Below, piece after piece: positions 14,401 to 26,099 of a stretch of 64,000 nt of DNA. The DNA lies in assembly GCF_963662255.1 (NCBI RefSeq), contig NC_085047.1, forward strand, positions 49,784,006-49,848,005, in the 5' to 3' direction. This DNA is from Cinclus cinclus. Lineage: Eukaryota > Chordata > Aves > Passeriformes > Cinclidae. The notes under the pieces are model-generated. The model saw nothing but the letters and a program-made list of their open reading frames with translations. It did not search any database and had not been told where the DNA came from. How positions within the stretch are numbered: position 1 is the stretch's first letter; each line of letters begins with the position of its first letter. Both the position numbers and the translations under genes were made by a program.

Positions 14401-17400
14401 ACCCTGTGCTATCTTGTTTTCTTTCAAAAGTGTCAAATTCAGCAAAATTCAAACTGCTGGAAGACCAAGGACTAAGGTGATAAAGTATGTCAAAATCAAA
14501 GCTTGGGGAAAACAGGGTACCTGAGGCTGTGGAACATGCCTGTAAAACATCTTACTGATGTTCTAATACGCTGCTACTGATGACCTCAAACTCTGCCCTT
14601 GAACTGTGCTGAATAAAAGATACCTGTGCTTGGGATAGGATTAATATTAATTAATTACAGCTTAAAGTTAAATGTCTGGTTTAAGCCTGTCATTTAAGAC
14701 AACATTGTCAGCAGTAGTGAGAAAAGTCTCCAGAGGCCAGCCCACCTCATGAGAATGCAGCAGAACTCTCAGGCTGCTGCTCGGCATCATCTGCCCTGGT
14801 GGGTGACTGACTCCTCTCCTTAACTGAGGAATCATAATCCTGGAGGCTGGATGTCCGACTGTAATGTCTGGAAGATGTACATCATCCCATCTTTCACTCC
14901 TCCTTCATCACTAGTCTGACCACTCATACCACAGTGCTGGGCAACTTTCTGTGCTGGGTGTTCCTCAAGTGTCCCCAGCACTTTCTCCAAGGTCTGGTAA
15001 CACAGGCTCTTTGGGGGACAAAAGTTGTGGGGGCACCACTGAGGAAAACATCTATTTGCTTTACTGAACAAAAATGTTTTGCTCAACATCTTTTTTTTTT
15101 TTTTTTTCTGAACAAAATTAAGACCCTACTTCACCAGTATGCTGTGGTGGTGTGAGTCAGATCTCTAAGTCTCAGCTGCAGTCAAGAAAACCACCTCCAC
15201 CTATCCTCAAATTTTAGAAGTTGCTCCATAGACTAATATAGAACAAATTATTTTGGATCAGGTGCTGAGTGTTCTTTAGACTTGACAAACCTTCTTTTGC
15301 TGCAGGTTGAAAAAAATTTAAAACTGGAAGAAAAAATCACCATGCTGCAACAGCAGAACGAAGAACTCAGAGCCAGGATTGAACAAAATACTGTCATAAC
15401 AAGGTTTGTGGTGGTATTTGCAAACTGTCTGAGCTTGGAAGGAGGCTCCAGGTCTTAATTGGCCCAGGCTGACACTTATTTCAGATGGGGAAAAACTTAT
15501 TTCTTCCTGAAAATATATTTGTGTTCTGCTCTGCTTGTTTTTATTGAAAAAAAAATTAATTGGGGTTTGCTTCCTTTAATCTGAGGAAGGCCATGTATCT
15601 GTGTATTTCCATGATTTTGACATGCTGCTGAGAACAAGTTTGCCAGTGGTTCTGATCTCAAGATCAGTGCCCTGAAACCCGTTAGTCAATGGTTAATGAG
15701 GAGGCAAAATGGGAAAATCTTGGGAAAGACATCCTAATAATGCCATTGTCACTCAGGCACAATTAACCTTTGGCAGGTTTTTTTCATCAGCACTGCCTTT
15801 TTGCAACCTTGACACAACGTGACAAGGGTGACAAGGCACCTTGTCAGGTGACATATGAAGACCAGGGTAGGACAGTCCCTGTCCCAGAGAGTTGATATCA
15901 TTCTGTAAGGCTGGAGACTGCAGCTGGAGCCAGGGAGAAGGGGTGCCAGAGGGAGAAACTAGAGCTGGTCTTGTCCCTGCACTGCAACTACCTAGCTGTC
16001 ATTGCATCCAGAAACTATGCCACTTGCCAAAATTTAATTTTTAGCTGATTTTTTAAACTATCAGTATCTCATCTCTTAGTTTTTTTCTCATGCCTCATTT
16101 CTTAATGACTCAGCCTTTTGAAATTGTCTCCAGCATGTAGATATTCTTAAAAGGAGAATTGCTTTTGCTAACATTCACATCAGGGTGAGGATTATATTTT
16201 CTCTCACCTGATTGTAAATACCTCTCACTGTCTGAGGTGGGTGTCTACAGCATTTCTGTTCTGGGGGAGGAAAACTGGGTATTTTTAAGGTCTGGTTCAC
16301 CAGACGAGTTTGAGACACCTGCTTTTGGGCTGGATGAATTGTGGCCTGGAAGTGGCAGTCTCTCTCCATGCTTGATAGCAGCTGGAGTGCCTGGTTCGGT
16401 GCTTGGCATCTCTGCATTGCAGCTCCCTGTCTCTGGCTGGGCGAACAGCACCCTCCCTCTTCTCCCTGCTGGCATCCAGCTGCAGCCCTTTGCTTGTTGC
16501 CTGCAACTGTGTAGGTACTGCTTTCAAAAACACCTTCCAGGAGATATACTAAGGTCATGAATTCGAGGTAAGCCTGGAAAGTCATCTTCAAGGAGAGTAA
16601 TTTTCAACAAGTAACTTTTTGGGGACAGCTGTGGAGCAGCTACGGGGACAGCCATGGCTTTAAAGTTGTTGTTAAAGCATGTTTTTTTCCCAGCAGCAGT
16701 AACCACCCTGACTGCTGATTTCTGTTGTACTGGCACTGCCTGGGAAGCGCAGCATGAAGGAGCTCAGGGAGCTGCCCTGGATTAGAGCTATTTCTGCCAA
16801 CTTGCAGAAGTGGCTGTGGCAGCCCAGCAGCAGTGAGAGGAGGGAGAGGAGATACAGCAAAGCCAGCCTCTGCAGCACTGTCAGGAGGGGGTCCCAGAGG
16901 CACTGGGCTGTGGGGAGTGCACCACAGAGCTATTTCCAGTTAAGGACAAAGGCAGGTATAAAGGGAAGGACAAGAGCCTTTCAGGTAGATCATGACCCAG
17001 TTTTGGATGCAGGAGCTCCACAGAACCCCTGCTGGGACTTCCCCAAGCACTTGAATAAATCATTTGATATCCCAGTGTTTCGGATTGTCCCTCCAAATCA
17101 ACCAGCATTTTTTTGGTCCTTTGGACTGGGGATATCTGAAGAATGATAGTTTCAAGCACCCAAGAGATCAAGGTGACTCTGCTAGCCACTGCTCCACAGT
17201 TCAGAACTTTCATCGACTGGAAGAAGAAAGAGAGATATTCTTGATTAATTGAGCTACATTTCTGTAAGAATTAAGGCTAAAAAAGCAGAAATTTTTAAGA
17301 AATGTCTTTTAAACAAAATCAGAAATGCCAACCCCACCGTCTCATAGACACTTGGTGAGAGGAGCAGCAGTCCATGACATCTGCTACAGCCATCAGGCTA

Positions 17401-18667
17401 CACCCAGAAAAGCAGTTGTACAGAACTTTTTGTATGCACCCAAAGTCCACACCCAGCTGTTGCTGAACACTGAAAACACCTAGGGGAAGGTTAGGTTCCT
17501 CTCTGTTAATTTCTCTAAAATCCTAAATTGCCAGTAAATCAGGTTAGGTGCCTGCCCAGAGCTGCCACAGGTTGATCACATGAGGAGCTGGCTCTTGTCC
17601 AAGCATAGTGGGGCTGCAGAAGCCTGGTGCTCCTGCATGCATCCTTTGGGACGTAGGTGTTGTCAGCACATGCCCAAAACACGTCTCAATCAGGTCCCAC
17701 AGTCTACTTGCCCTGCCCCATTTGTTTCAAAACCAGTCACCTGGTTGATGAGTGCAGACTTGCTAAGGCTGTGGCACCCACAGGAGATTTCCATGCCCCA
17801 CCTCCAAGAAAGCCATTAAGCTACCGGGCATTCTGGGGACAGCACCTCCCTAGTTGTTACTGGTTAAGTTTCTCTAGTGTTGCAGTCAGGAATAGAGGCT
17901 ACTTTTGGATCAAGGAGGAAGAAGCCAGAGAAGGACCCATTACCTCATGACCTTTTACAGAGTACAGGGAAAGCCTGGAAGCTGTGTCCGGCATCAGGAC
18001 ATCAGCTGCAATTCAGAGCATGGAAAGGCCAGACTGCTTTTCCTTTGCATACTGTAGCAGCAAGTTGAAAAAATCATGGATGCAACTGCTGTCACCCCTC
18101 CTTGCACTTACTCTGACACTCCACAAGTGCCGCAATGCCAGGAAGAAAGGCTAGGGTTCATCCCACCTAATCTTTGGCAGCTGAGATGCCTCAAAGAGGT
18201 GTAGACCAAAGACACTGGTGCATCTGGAAGCAGAATCAGACACTGGTGGGAAGCTGTGACTTGTGGAGATGACTTTCTTATGCAACAGTGAAGAGATCTT
18301 GGGACAGCTGTGCCACATCTTGGGCAGCTCAGCTGCAGCCCTAGGGGCAGGGGGAGGGGAGGTGCTCAATGTCCTGCCTGGCCCTGGTTCCATGAATGCC
18401 ACCATCTTTGCCCTGGTGTGCCTTACATGTTGTCCTGCTTCTCTCTCCAGGCAACTGTCAGAAGAGAATGCAAATCTTCAGGAATACGTTGAGAAAGAAG
18501 TGGAGGAGAAGAAGAAACTCAGCAGGACTAACGAGGAGCTCCTCTGGAAGCTACAGGAGGGAGATGCCGTGAGCCCCGTCAAACTCCCACCCGCACCATC
18601 CACTCCTTTTTATCGCTGCTCGTCAGGGAACTCCTCTCCAGCTAAAGTCAGAACCTTGAGGCGATGA
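5227..18667 (+). CDS. MTUS2: MTUS2 (TIP150), 3' part of gene: seven coding exons, C-terminal 309 residues
   Basis: Seven exons (5227-5441, 9046-9151, 10914-10987, 12423-12521, 12859-12978, 15306-15403, 18451-18667) join without a phase error and end at TGA 18665-18667. The product is charged, rich in Glu, Lys, Gln and Leu, and reads as one long coiled coil. It finishes with the motif NEELLWKLQ and a Ser/Pro-rich basic tail. By family knowledge, MTUS2/TIP150 tracks microtubule plus ends with EB1 and recruits the depolymerising kinesin MCAK; the C-terminal coiled coil mediates dimerisation. The paralogue MTUS1 shares this architecture, but the C-terminal wording and the adjacent SLC7A1 favour MTUS2. 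The N-terminal exons are outside the window, so no start is assigned. No SxIP EB1-binding motif is seen in this part. Confidence 0.87.
5442..9045 (+). other. MTUS2: MTUS2 intron
   Basis: No MTUS2 coding sequence was seen here. Minus-strand exon-like stretches at 6937-7104 and 7503-7631 are discussed as findings. No recognisable transposon was seen. Confidence 0.75.
9046..9151 (+). CDS. MTUS2: MTUS2 coding exon (coiled coil)
   Basis: It follows the acceptor TTGGAACAG and precedes the donor CAAG|GTAAGC. It encodes 35 residues beginning [16 protein letters not shown] and leaves one base (G) of the next codon. Heptad-like Leu, Val and Ala spacing continues the coiled coil. Confidence 0.88.
9152..10913 (+). 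other. MTUS2: MTUS2 intron
   Basis: The phase (1) is consistent across the flanking exons. Nothing recognisable lies inside. Confidence 0.8.
10914..10987 (+). CDS. MTUS2: MTUS2 coding exon (short, coiled coil)
   Basis: This 74-base exon lies between the acceptor CTTCTCCAG and the donor CTGCAG|GTGAGC. The split codon G|AA gives Glu, followed by 24 codons beginning [19 protein letters not shown]. It is too short for a simple ORF scan and was found from phase, splice sites and coiled-coil composition. Confidence 0.87.
10988..12422 (+). other. MTUS2: MTUS2 intron
   Basis: This is a phase 0 intron. I see no repeat or gene in it. Short ORFs on both strands at 11310-11615 overlap each other and look like chance. 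Confidence 0.8.
12423..12521 (+). CDS. MTUS2: MTUS2 coding exon (coiled coil)
   Basis: Thirty-three codons beginning [20 protein letters not shown] lie between a T/C-rich acceptor (CCCCCAG) and the donor AAG|GTAGAT. It is phase 0 at both ends. Heptads of Leu and Phe with Lys/Glu flanks are visible. Confidence 0.88.
12859..12978 (+). CDS. MTUS2: MTUS2 coding exon (family-conserved segment)
   Basis: Forty codons begin [20 protein letters not shown] and run to MELEKQ. The acceptor is TTCCCTAG and the donor CAG|GTGAGT; phase is 0 at both ends. The PYL-LEK-LKSLK-VLE-KN pattern, followed by HQQE, is characteristic of the MTUS1/MTUS2 C-terminal coiled coil and is one of the strongest identity clues. 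Only a 337-base intron separates it from the previous exon. Confidence 0.9.
12979..15305 (+). other. MTUS2: MTUS2 intron with poly(T)
   Basis: This is a phase 0 intron. A 17-base T run lies at 15091-15107. A 161-codon open frame at 13034-13519 shows no family resemblance and is taken as chance. Confidence 0.75.
15306..15403 (+). CDS. MTUS2: MTUS2 coding exon (coiled coil)
   Basis: It follows the acceptor TTGCTGCAG and encodes [20 protein letters not shown] and on to NTVIT, 32 codons plus two bases (AG). The donor ACAAG|GTTTGT is weak because position +3 is T. The frame is fixed by the next exon, which completes an Arg codon. Confidence 0.88.
15404..18450 (+). other. MTUS2: MTUS2 last intron
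   Basis: This is a phase 2 intron. A moderately GC-rich part (16.2-17.2 kb) carries 100-138 codon open frames on both strands without recognisable similarity or splice structure. Nothing else is evident. Confidence 0.75.
18451..18667 (+). CDS. MTUS2: MTUS2 terminal coding exon and stop
   Basis: The acceptor CTCTCTCCAG precedes 18451. One base completes the Arg codon, then [20 protein letters not shown] leads to NEELLWKLQ, which marks the end of the coiled coil. A tail rich in Ser, Pro and basic residues follows ([12 protein letters not shown], then [11 protein letters not shown]). TGA occupies 18665-18667. Basic Ser/Pro tails are typical of microtubule-binding scaffolds; a binding role for this tail is inference. 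Confidence 0.92.
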
Positions 18668-20536
18668 ATTGGCAGCTGCGTGCCGAGGGTTCCTTGCCTT
18701 TTATGCATTTCCAATCTGCAAATTGTTACCATCCGAGGAAGTACTACCATCAACAGGCGCCCAGGGTTCATGGCTGCAAGCATGTTCAGCAGCTGCATAG
18801 CTTTACACTAGGCAGGGTACTCTTACAGTTCCCACATGGAAACTCTTGGTTCTGACATGTTGATTAAGGTAGCAAAAAAAGATAGACAAGAACTAGAACA
18901 GCAGAAAGTTAGGAGAGCAAAGGGTTTAGTTTGATGTGTGACTATTTTAACTATGGTTAGAGCCAAAAGTTGGAAAATGCTCTATTAATGGTTCATCAAA
19001 ATGAACTTTTGCTGCAGTATTCAGGTTAGTTACAAATACAGTACAAGTTGTGAATATTTCTGTATTTATATGTGTCTGTGTTTATATACATGTACGTATT
19101 GTACCTTTATACCTATATATAGACGCACACACATATATATGTAGTTGCAGATGTTCTGAATTACATTTTTTATATTATTGGATACTACTAAGTGCTGATA
19201 TATTTTCATTACAGTCAGCAGTTTTCTAACTCGTGCCTAAGACTTATATCTAAACAAAATGCATTTCTGTTTAGCCTCCCAGGAAGGAAATGACACTGTC
19301 TTGTGTCATTTATACCCAACCTAGAAGAAAGTTACACAGAAGTAGAAGCGCCTTCCAAGTGACCACCAAGTGGTACTCTATGTTACATGAACACCAGCGA
19401 ATCTGAAATTCTAAGACAGTACTGCCTTCGAAACCCTCACCTTTGCATTGAACACCAGAAAAGACATGCATACCATCCACTGCTTTTTAACTCTTAGCAT
19501 TGATATTGTAAGTGGAGATAGGCTAGAGATGAGAAAATTGAGAATTTTAGCAAATTTGGTAGAGGTTACTGGTTAACATGGTTCAATTTGAGTGTCTTTA
19601 TTTCAATATTAGTCTGATTTTATCTTGTTCTACCTTGTTGTGGTTAGGATGCAATCAAAATCTCTGGCTGTAGGTTTCTGTCTATTTTGTTTTATTTCAA
19701 GTCCCAGAGGCAAGAAGGAGAAAATAAGTTTTTTATCCTTGACCTTTGCTGGGTGAGAGGTTTCCGATAATAAGATGAGATACTGGGCATCTGCTGGGAC
19801 TCTAGCTTCCTTCCACCCCAAATGCCAAATAGAGCATAGCCAACTTCATAGGTGCAGATAAGGTCAAAATTTCTTTCCTTCCACATGTCTGCATTATTTC
19901 ACATTGCTACAGCTTACCCAGAGTTAGAGAGCACTTTGAAGATTCATGGAAATGAGTGACTAAACTACCTTCAACTTTCCCATCAAGAAGCAAAAATGTT
20001 CACCCGTCTTGGGGTGACCTCCCACCTAAGGGGATGGTGAGGCCAAGTAGTTGGGGTGAGAATGTCTGCAGGGCCCTCATGGGCATTGCTAACAAGATAA
20101 AAATATCCCTGAGGATAATTTAAAAAACCAAGAGATCTGTGGGATGCTTTCCTACCCAGCTTAGGGCAAAGAGCCTGCATGCAGGCCTGCTCTGTGCTCT
20201 GGGGTCAAAGTTAGCAGAGCAACAGTACCTGGAGGAAATCCCTGAGGAGTAGGAGTGCTGCAGGGAGGGTGGCTTCCTCACCCAGGTGTGTGGTGGCACC
20301 AGCAGGCTCTGCACCCACAGGGGTGGCACTGCACAGCCCTGCCATCCTGCTCGAGTGGGAGCTGTGCTTCAGCTTTCCTGGGAAATACTCAGGATTCACA
20401 GACTGCAGCTTACATACAGCTTCAACCACCATCAAAGCACCTGTGGCCTGTTCCACAGTGTTAAAAAGAAAGATGATTTTTTTTTCTTTTTTTTTTTTTG
20501 TAGCAGCTTTTGCATGGTACTGTGATACTGAGTAAA
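18668..20536 (+). other. MTUS2: Probable MTUS2 3' UTR
   Basis: The sequence after the stop is AT-rich, with several TATTTAT/TATATA tracts around 19050-19150, as in long vertebrate brain 3' UTRs. No canonical AATAAA was seen before the CR1 element. The first variant signal noticed is AGTAAA at 20531-20536. The start of the region is certain; the end is a guess. Confidence 0.45.
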
Positions 20537-20777
20537 TTGAGCATCTTGTTAGAATAGATCATGCCACACCAGCTACTACTGTTGAAATGCATTGCTAGAT
20601 TTTAGTGCGTCCAGCAAGTACAACCTGAAAGATAGATACCTAGCACGCACATGCACAAAAAGCCCCTTCTTGCCAAGTACAACTTTAGTCATTTTGATAC
20701 TTGCTAACTGCACAGCTATTTGCAACACCTACAGCATTGTCATCTTTCATTCCACCAATATAATTCTGATACAGTGA

Positions 20778-21985
20778 GATCACAGACTCATAGGGTGATT
20801 TGGGTTAGAAAGGAACTTTAAGGCTATCCAGTCCAACCCCCATTGCCATGGGCAGAGACACTTTCCACCAGACCAGGTTGCTCAGAGCTTCATCCAGCCT
20901 GGCCTTGGACACTTCCAAGAATGAGGTATCCACAACTTCTCTGGGCGACCTGTTCCAGTATCCTACCACTCTCATTGTAAACATTCTCTTCCTTATGTCC
21001 AATTTAAACCTATCCTCTTTCAGTTTAAAACTGTGGTCCCTTGTCCTATCACTACAGGAAGGCCCTGGTAAAAAGTCTCTCTCCGTTTTTCTTACAGGCC
21101 CCCTTGAGGTTCTGGAAGGCTGCTAGATCTCCCCTAAGTCTTCTCCAGGCTGAACAACCCCAAGTGTCTCAGCCTGTCTCCGCAGAAGAGGTGCTCCAGC
21201 CCTCTAACATCTTTGTGGCCCTCCTCCAAGATGTCCATGTCCTTCTTATCCCCAGAGCTGGATATAGCACTCCAGGCTGGGTCTCACAAGAGCAGAAGGG
21301 CAGAATCCCTACCCTTGCCCTGCTGGCCACGCTGCTTTGGATGCAGCCCAGGATACAAATGACTTTCTGAGCTTTGAGCACCCATTGCTGGTTCATGTTC
21401 AGCCTCTCATCCACCAGTATTCCCCAGTCCTTCTCAGCAGGGCTGTTCTCAATCTCTTTATCCCCCAGCCTGTATTCATACCACAGGTTGTCCCCACCTA
21501 GGTGCAGGACCTTGCACTTGGTCTTGCTGAACCTGATGATATTCACATGGCCCCACTTCTCAAGCCTGTCCAGATCCCCCTGGATGGATCCCCTCCTTCC
21601 AGTATATCAGCTGAACCACTCACTTGATGTCAGTCCACACACTGGCTGTGGATGCACCTGATCCCACTGTCTGGGTCATTTAAGATATGACACAGTATCG
21701 GTCCCAATACTGGCTCCTGAGGGACACCACTTCTTACTGATTGCCATTTGGACATTGAGCTGTTCTGGATGCAACCATCCAGCCAATTCCATATCCAGCT
21801 TCCATCCATCAAAGCCACATCTCCCCAGTTTAGGTTACTGTGTGGGACTCTTGCCAAAAGCCTTGCAGAGGTAGATGACATCAGCTGCTCATCTCCCACT
21901 CACCAACACAGTCACACCATTGCAGAAGGTCATCAGATTAGTCAGAGTGGCTTGCTGGTAGTTTCTAACATTCTCCTTTTTACCC
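20778..21985 (-). mobile_element. CR1 LINE, 5'-truncated, decayed reverse transcriptase
   Basis: The minus strand encodes broken pieces of a CR1 reverse transcriptase. The fragments in element order are ADVIYL, SMSKWQSVRSGVPQEPVLGP, DPDSGI, KTKCKVLHLG, AEKDWGILVDERLNM, FTMRVVGYWNRSPREVVD and LEVSKARLDEALSNLV. The 3' end lies at about 20778-20800, where the reading GACTGGATAGCC and the terminal TCTGTGATC match CR1 tails. Frameshifts and stops break the ORF, and the catalytic Tyr/Phe-x-Asp-Asp site is not intact, so it is a dead fossil. It sits between the two converging genes. Confidence 0.9.
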
Positions 21986-23964
21986 TTTGTAAAAATGGTT
22001 GAGATCATACAACTGGAGTTGTTACCTTGATGCTTCTCAAAACTTTAAATGCACTAAAGCATATTACTGGCCCAGGACAGGCTGGCTGAACCTGTCGTAA
22101 TTTATTAATCTTTCCCCTTTATATCTAAAAGTGCTTTAAAGTCATATTCAAGGGATGCTTCCAGCAGTGAATTGGGAATGGGGCTTTTATGGCGGGAAAA
22201 CTGGGACCGAACCCAGCTCCATCATCATTTGGTATCATTGCCAATGCCTTTCCCATCTAATTTTTGCCTCCCAAACCTGCTTCTCACTGAATTCTTCCTT
22301 GGCACACCCTCTGGGGCCAGCCCAATCACTAGCAAAGCTGCAGGAAATTCTGCCTAACCAGAGGGACCCAGCAACCTGTCCCTGTGGGGGGTGTGAAGAA
22401 TGGCTCCTTCTGGTGTAAGCCCAGAAACACAGACGTTTTTCCCCAAAAAAGGTTATGCCTTTTTTATACTTCTCCTCTGTCCTGTCTTTCTTCACCTCTG
22501 CATGCTGAAGTAGGTGTGAAAGAAAAGCCCAGGTCACTCAGACAGTGAGAGGAAGAGAGCAGCCCCTGAATGGGGCAGCCATTCCCAGGGAATGAAGATC
22601 CCTGGGGTGCATGGCCAAGCTGGTAAGCCCTGCTCTTGCCAGGGGGCTGCAACCATGCAAGGTGAGCCTGGCATTCCCAGCAGGGTAGGGGCCATAGCTC
22701 TAGTCCATCCTCCTTGGCCATCCCTGTTCAAAGACAAGCAAGGGGAAGTGTTTGCTTTTGCAGGGCTGGAAACTTCCTAAACACCACTGCCACTGTGGAG
22801 ACTTCTCCATTTGAAAATAGGATGGCCTTTGGCAGGAGAGGAAATGTAGCCAGCATCAAGCAGAAAGGGTTTTATCATCTCTGTCTTTAAGGAAGCCGTT
22901 TGATTTTGTTAATCTCTACTCAATGCGTAAGGGTGTAGCAGCAATAAAACCAGCCTACAGCTGCTCCCAAGGGGTTCCAGAAATGAGCACTGGGAGCAGG
23001 TATCAGCCATGGGATAGCAGGAGAGCCAGCAGCAAGTGGGGGACATGGAAAACTCATTTTTCTTGTGGGAAGGTACCATTTGGCCCTACTGGGACTGCAC
23101 CTCCAGTGACTGCTGGCACAGATGGGTTGACTCAGTTGATGCACAGCAGTAAAGGCTTGTGGTGGTGGCAGGCAGGGGGAGGAAAGGAAAAACTATCAAG
23201 TGCAAAATCAGGTATTTTGTCTGCACTGATGGTGGTTGTGTCCCATGGACACTCTGAGGAGCCTCTGTACAGTTTCCCATGCAGCAGGAGTTCTGTGGTC
23301 CCGTTTATTATGTGGCTAATGATTACAGGAAGAGTTTGTATTATTTCAATTACAATGTACAGATAAGTGTAATATATTCCTGACAATAAATCCGTGCGCC
23401 AGTGCACCTATGGGCTGACGCGTAGAGATCAGCATGTCCTGTCATGTTTTGTGTGCACACAAACGGGGATGAATGGGAAACAAAGCAAAACCCCATTAGA
23501 GGGTTAGGCCATTAAGGAAAAGATTGAAGCCAGATAGTCATTTGCTTCCTGGCAGCAGGGCTGGTCAGCTGAGTTACCTGACAGTGGCTCACAGGCTATG
23601 AGTTTCCATGGACTCATTTTCTAGGACTCTTCCAGTATGACTGGGGCTCCCAGAACAGTGAGTGTGGTCTGCAATGTTTCCATTCAAGTGTCATGATGCA
23701 GCACATGATAACAGGAATATTTCTGCCATTTCATCAGAAAACACCTGAACTCCCCAGTGTTCCATTTCACTCAGTTTCAACACCCTGTCCCCTGTCCCCT
23801 TCACCCTGCCCTCCTGCTGACAGCCACAGAGCTGCTCAGGCTTTGCCACAAGGATTAAAAAAGGGACTGGGTCATACCCCACCCTCATGAATGTGCCTGA
23901 CAACATCCTCCTGAAAGATTTTGCACCAGGACCCTGGCTTGCTCAGCACAGATTAAGCTCTGGC
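21986..23964. other. Intergenic, or distal SLC7A1 3' UTR
   Basis: No gene or clear repeat was recognised. Open frames such as 22923-23366 have no family resemblance. Minus-strand AATAAA hexamers (TTTATT on the given strand) occur at 22101-22106 and 23304-23309, so a long SLC7A1 3' UTR form could reach here. Confidence 0.5.
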
Positions 23965-23983
23965 AAGGACACCAGCTTCATGT

Positions 23984-23989
23984 TTTATT
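23984..23989 (-). terminator. SLC7A1: Candidate SLC7A1 poly(A) signal AATAAA
   Basis: A canonical hexamer on the minus strand lies about 2.4 kb after the stop codon. GT-containing sequence follows it (GGTGTCC). Another canonical hexamer is at 23304-23309. The choice between them needs transcript data. Confidence 0.35.
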
Positions 23990-24745
23990 GAACAGAAGCT
24001 AGTAGCCAGGAAGAAAAACATCCTTATATTTTTAGTACAATATGAAACTTTGATCCTGTCTGAGTTTTAATCTTGTTGCCCTCCCACCATATTTTCAATG
24101 CCTTTTGGGAGGCTGTGGAATGTGTTGACCTTGCCTGTGTTTAAACAAAATAGACTTCAACTTAGTGGCTTTTAATTTCTGTATTCATCTCTTCCTGCTT
24201 GAGTAAGAGTTTGTATATGCATGAGGAGCAAAGGCTTGGTGGATGGGCAAGACCCGGCGACTGGAGAAGACTCATGACTTCTTTCTGTGGGGAAGCTGCA
24301 CTCATAGCACACCCTGGAGTGCACCTAGGAGGCAATGAACACACTGCCTTCACTTCCTCAATTTTCAATCCTGAGAAGAAAAGCCTCCCAGTGTACTAGA
24401 TTTAAAAGATTAAAACCCTTCAGTGGGCAAAAAGGCCATAAAGTCTCTTGGAAACATGAGAAATGGTCCACAATCCAGCCATGTAATCCAGGAGATGGTC
24501 TGATTCCCCTTTCTGCTGCATCAGATGCCTGCTGAGACCCTGGGCTAGTCATGCAGGGGTCTGTTCAGTTCTCCAACTCAATGACGGGTACAAGAGCCTG
24601 TCGCTTCATCAGCGTAGAGCCATGCTGACAAACAAATAAAAGACTGTCCAGTGTTCAGTAGACTGTCCAGAGGCAGTAGTCATATGAAAGACACCTAGGA
24701 AAGCATCCACTCACATTGGAAAGGGGATTTCTGCAGTATCTATCT

Positions 24746-24903
24746 GGGATGCTCCAACCCCAGAAGTGTTTGAGAGCAGGTTGGACAGGGTTTTGAGCAA
24801 CCTGATCTAGTTAAAGATGTCCCTACTGATGTCAGGTAAGCTGGACCAGATGATCTTCAAAGGTCCCTTTCCAACCCAAACCATTCCAAAATTCTATGAT
24901 TTG
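24746..24903 (+). mobile_element. CR1 3'-end fragment
   Basis: The plus strand carries the CR1 3' region: GTTGGACAGGGTTT, then GACCAGATGATCTTCAAAGG, TCCCTTTCCAACCCAAACC and a terminal ATTCTATGATTTG. Only the tail is present, as is usual for 5'-truncated CR1 copies. Confidence 0.85.
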
Positions 24904-25856
24904 TTTTTCAGTACAAGCTGAAGCATTAATTTAGATCAGTAGCATTACTTGGGCATGGCTCATCTTCACAGTGCTTTAATAAGCCTTTTTAGGGTAGTGG
25001 ATTAATTTGGCTAGAGAAAGCTATTAGAGACAATTAAAACAAAAAAAAATCACAGCCAAAACCAAGGCATTGCCAATCAAATACAGACCCTGGTCTCAAC
25101 TCCAAATTTCCTACCTTTCACTACAGGCAGGCTCTGGAGATGATCTCCAGCCCTAAAGGGAAAGTTCCCCTCAGCAAGTCAGACCCTAGAGCTTAATGGT
25201 GTTTTCTGGGCTGCACGCTCTGCTGGGACTGAGAAGCCCCTGCACACTTCCACAGCCTCCCCTGGGCAGGGACCAGATACCAGGCAGGCATTGCTCATAT
25301 AAGAACTTCATGCCTCTGAGGAACCTGCTTCCCTTCCCAGGGCAGGAAGGTGCTCCACCTGCCAATGCCAAACCCAAGCTGCTAATGCCAGGCAGCCAGC
25401 ACAAAAAAACTGATGTAAGAGGAGGAGGAATATAGGGCTCCACTTGCTGTCAGAGCTAGCTCAGTTTTGCTGGCCACCCCCACCACTACAGCCAAACCAC
25501 TGGTGGTTTCTGAGGCAGAGGCAGGACTGCTCTTTGGAAACACCCATTGTTTTCAAGCCTTTGTAATACTTGCACCACATGGTTTCCTGACAAAAGCTGG
25601 CAGTTTCTCTGTGGAGACAGCCAGGAGAAACACCTGCTGGTGTTACCTCTGTGCTGGAAAGCAATCATTCATCTGACAATCAGCGACCACAAACCTTCCC
25701 AACATTTCACAGCAGTGACATGCTTTAAAGCATGTGAGGATGGAGCTAAAACACCCAGTTAAATAAAACAAAAAAGCTAAGACCTGATATTTTAAAGAAT
25801 TCAAATCTTGCAGGTGCTTTGTTAACCTAGTGACATCTAGGATTTCGTGAGAACCT

Positions 25857-25863
25857 TTTTTTT

Positions 25864-25910
<47 letters not shown>
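25857..25910. repeat. (GT)21 microsatellite with adjoining T12
   Basis: A T run (25857-25868) is followed by 21 uninterrupted GT units. On the SLC7A1 strand this is (AC)21 followed by A12 and probably lies in the 3' UTR. Confidence 0.97.
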
Positions 25911-25912
<2 letters not shown>

Positions 25913-26099
25913 AAAGAGGGTGAAGGATGGATCCTGGTCTATGCCTGACAGTAGCACTGCAAAATCTGCTCCATGTATAATCGAGTAGAATATCTGTGGG
26001 GAGGTAATTCCCGGGGCTACTGAAAGAAGGACATTTGTGAGGCCTGGTTTCATAGCAGCATTTGCATACAGAAGCAGTTCTCTTTCTACACATTGGGGG

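Noticed and set aside
16175..17213. Overlapping 100-138 codon ORFs on both strands
   Set aside because: A GC-richer stretch with few stops. No splice pattern, transposon motif or protein resemblance was seen.
5227..18667. Gene could be MTUS1 instead of MTUS2
   Set aside because: The end of the coiled coil and the tail fit MTUS2 better as recalled, and SLC7A1 is the expected neighbour of MTUS2. MTUS1 lies nearer SLC7A2 in human, and the transporter here is CAT-1.
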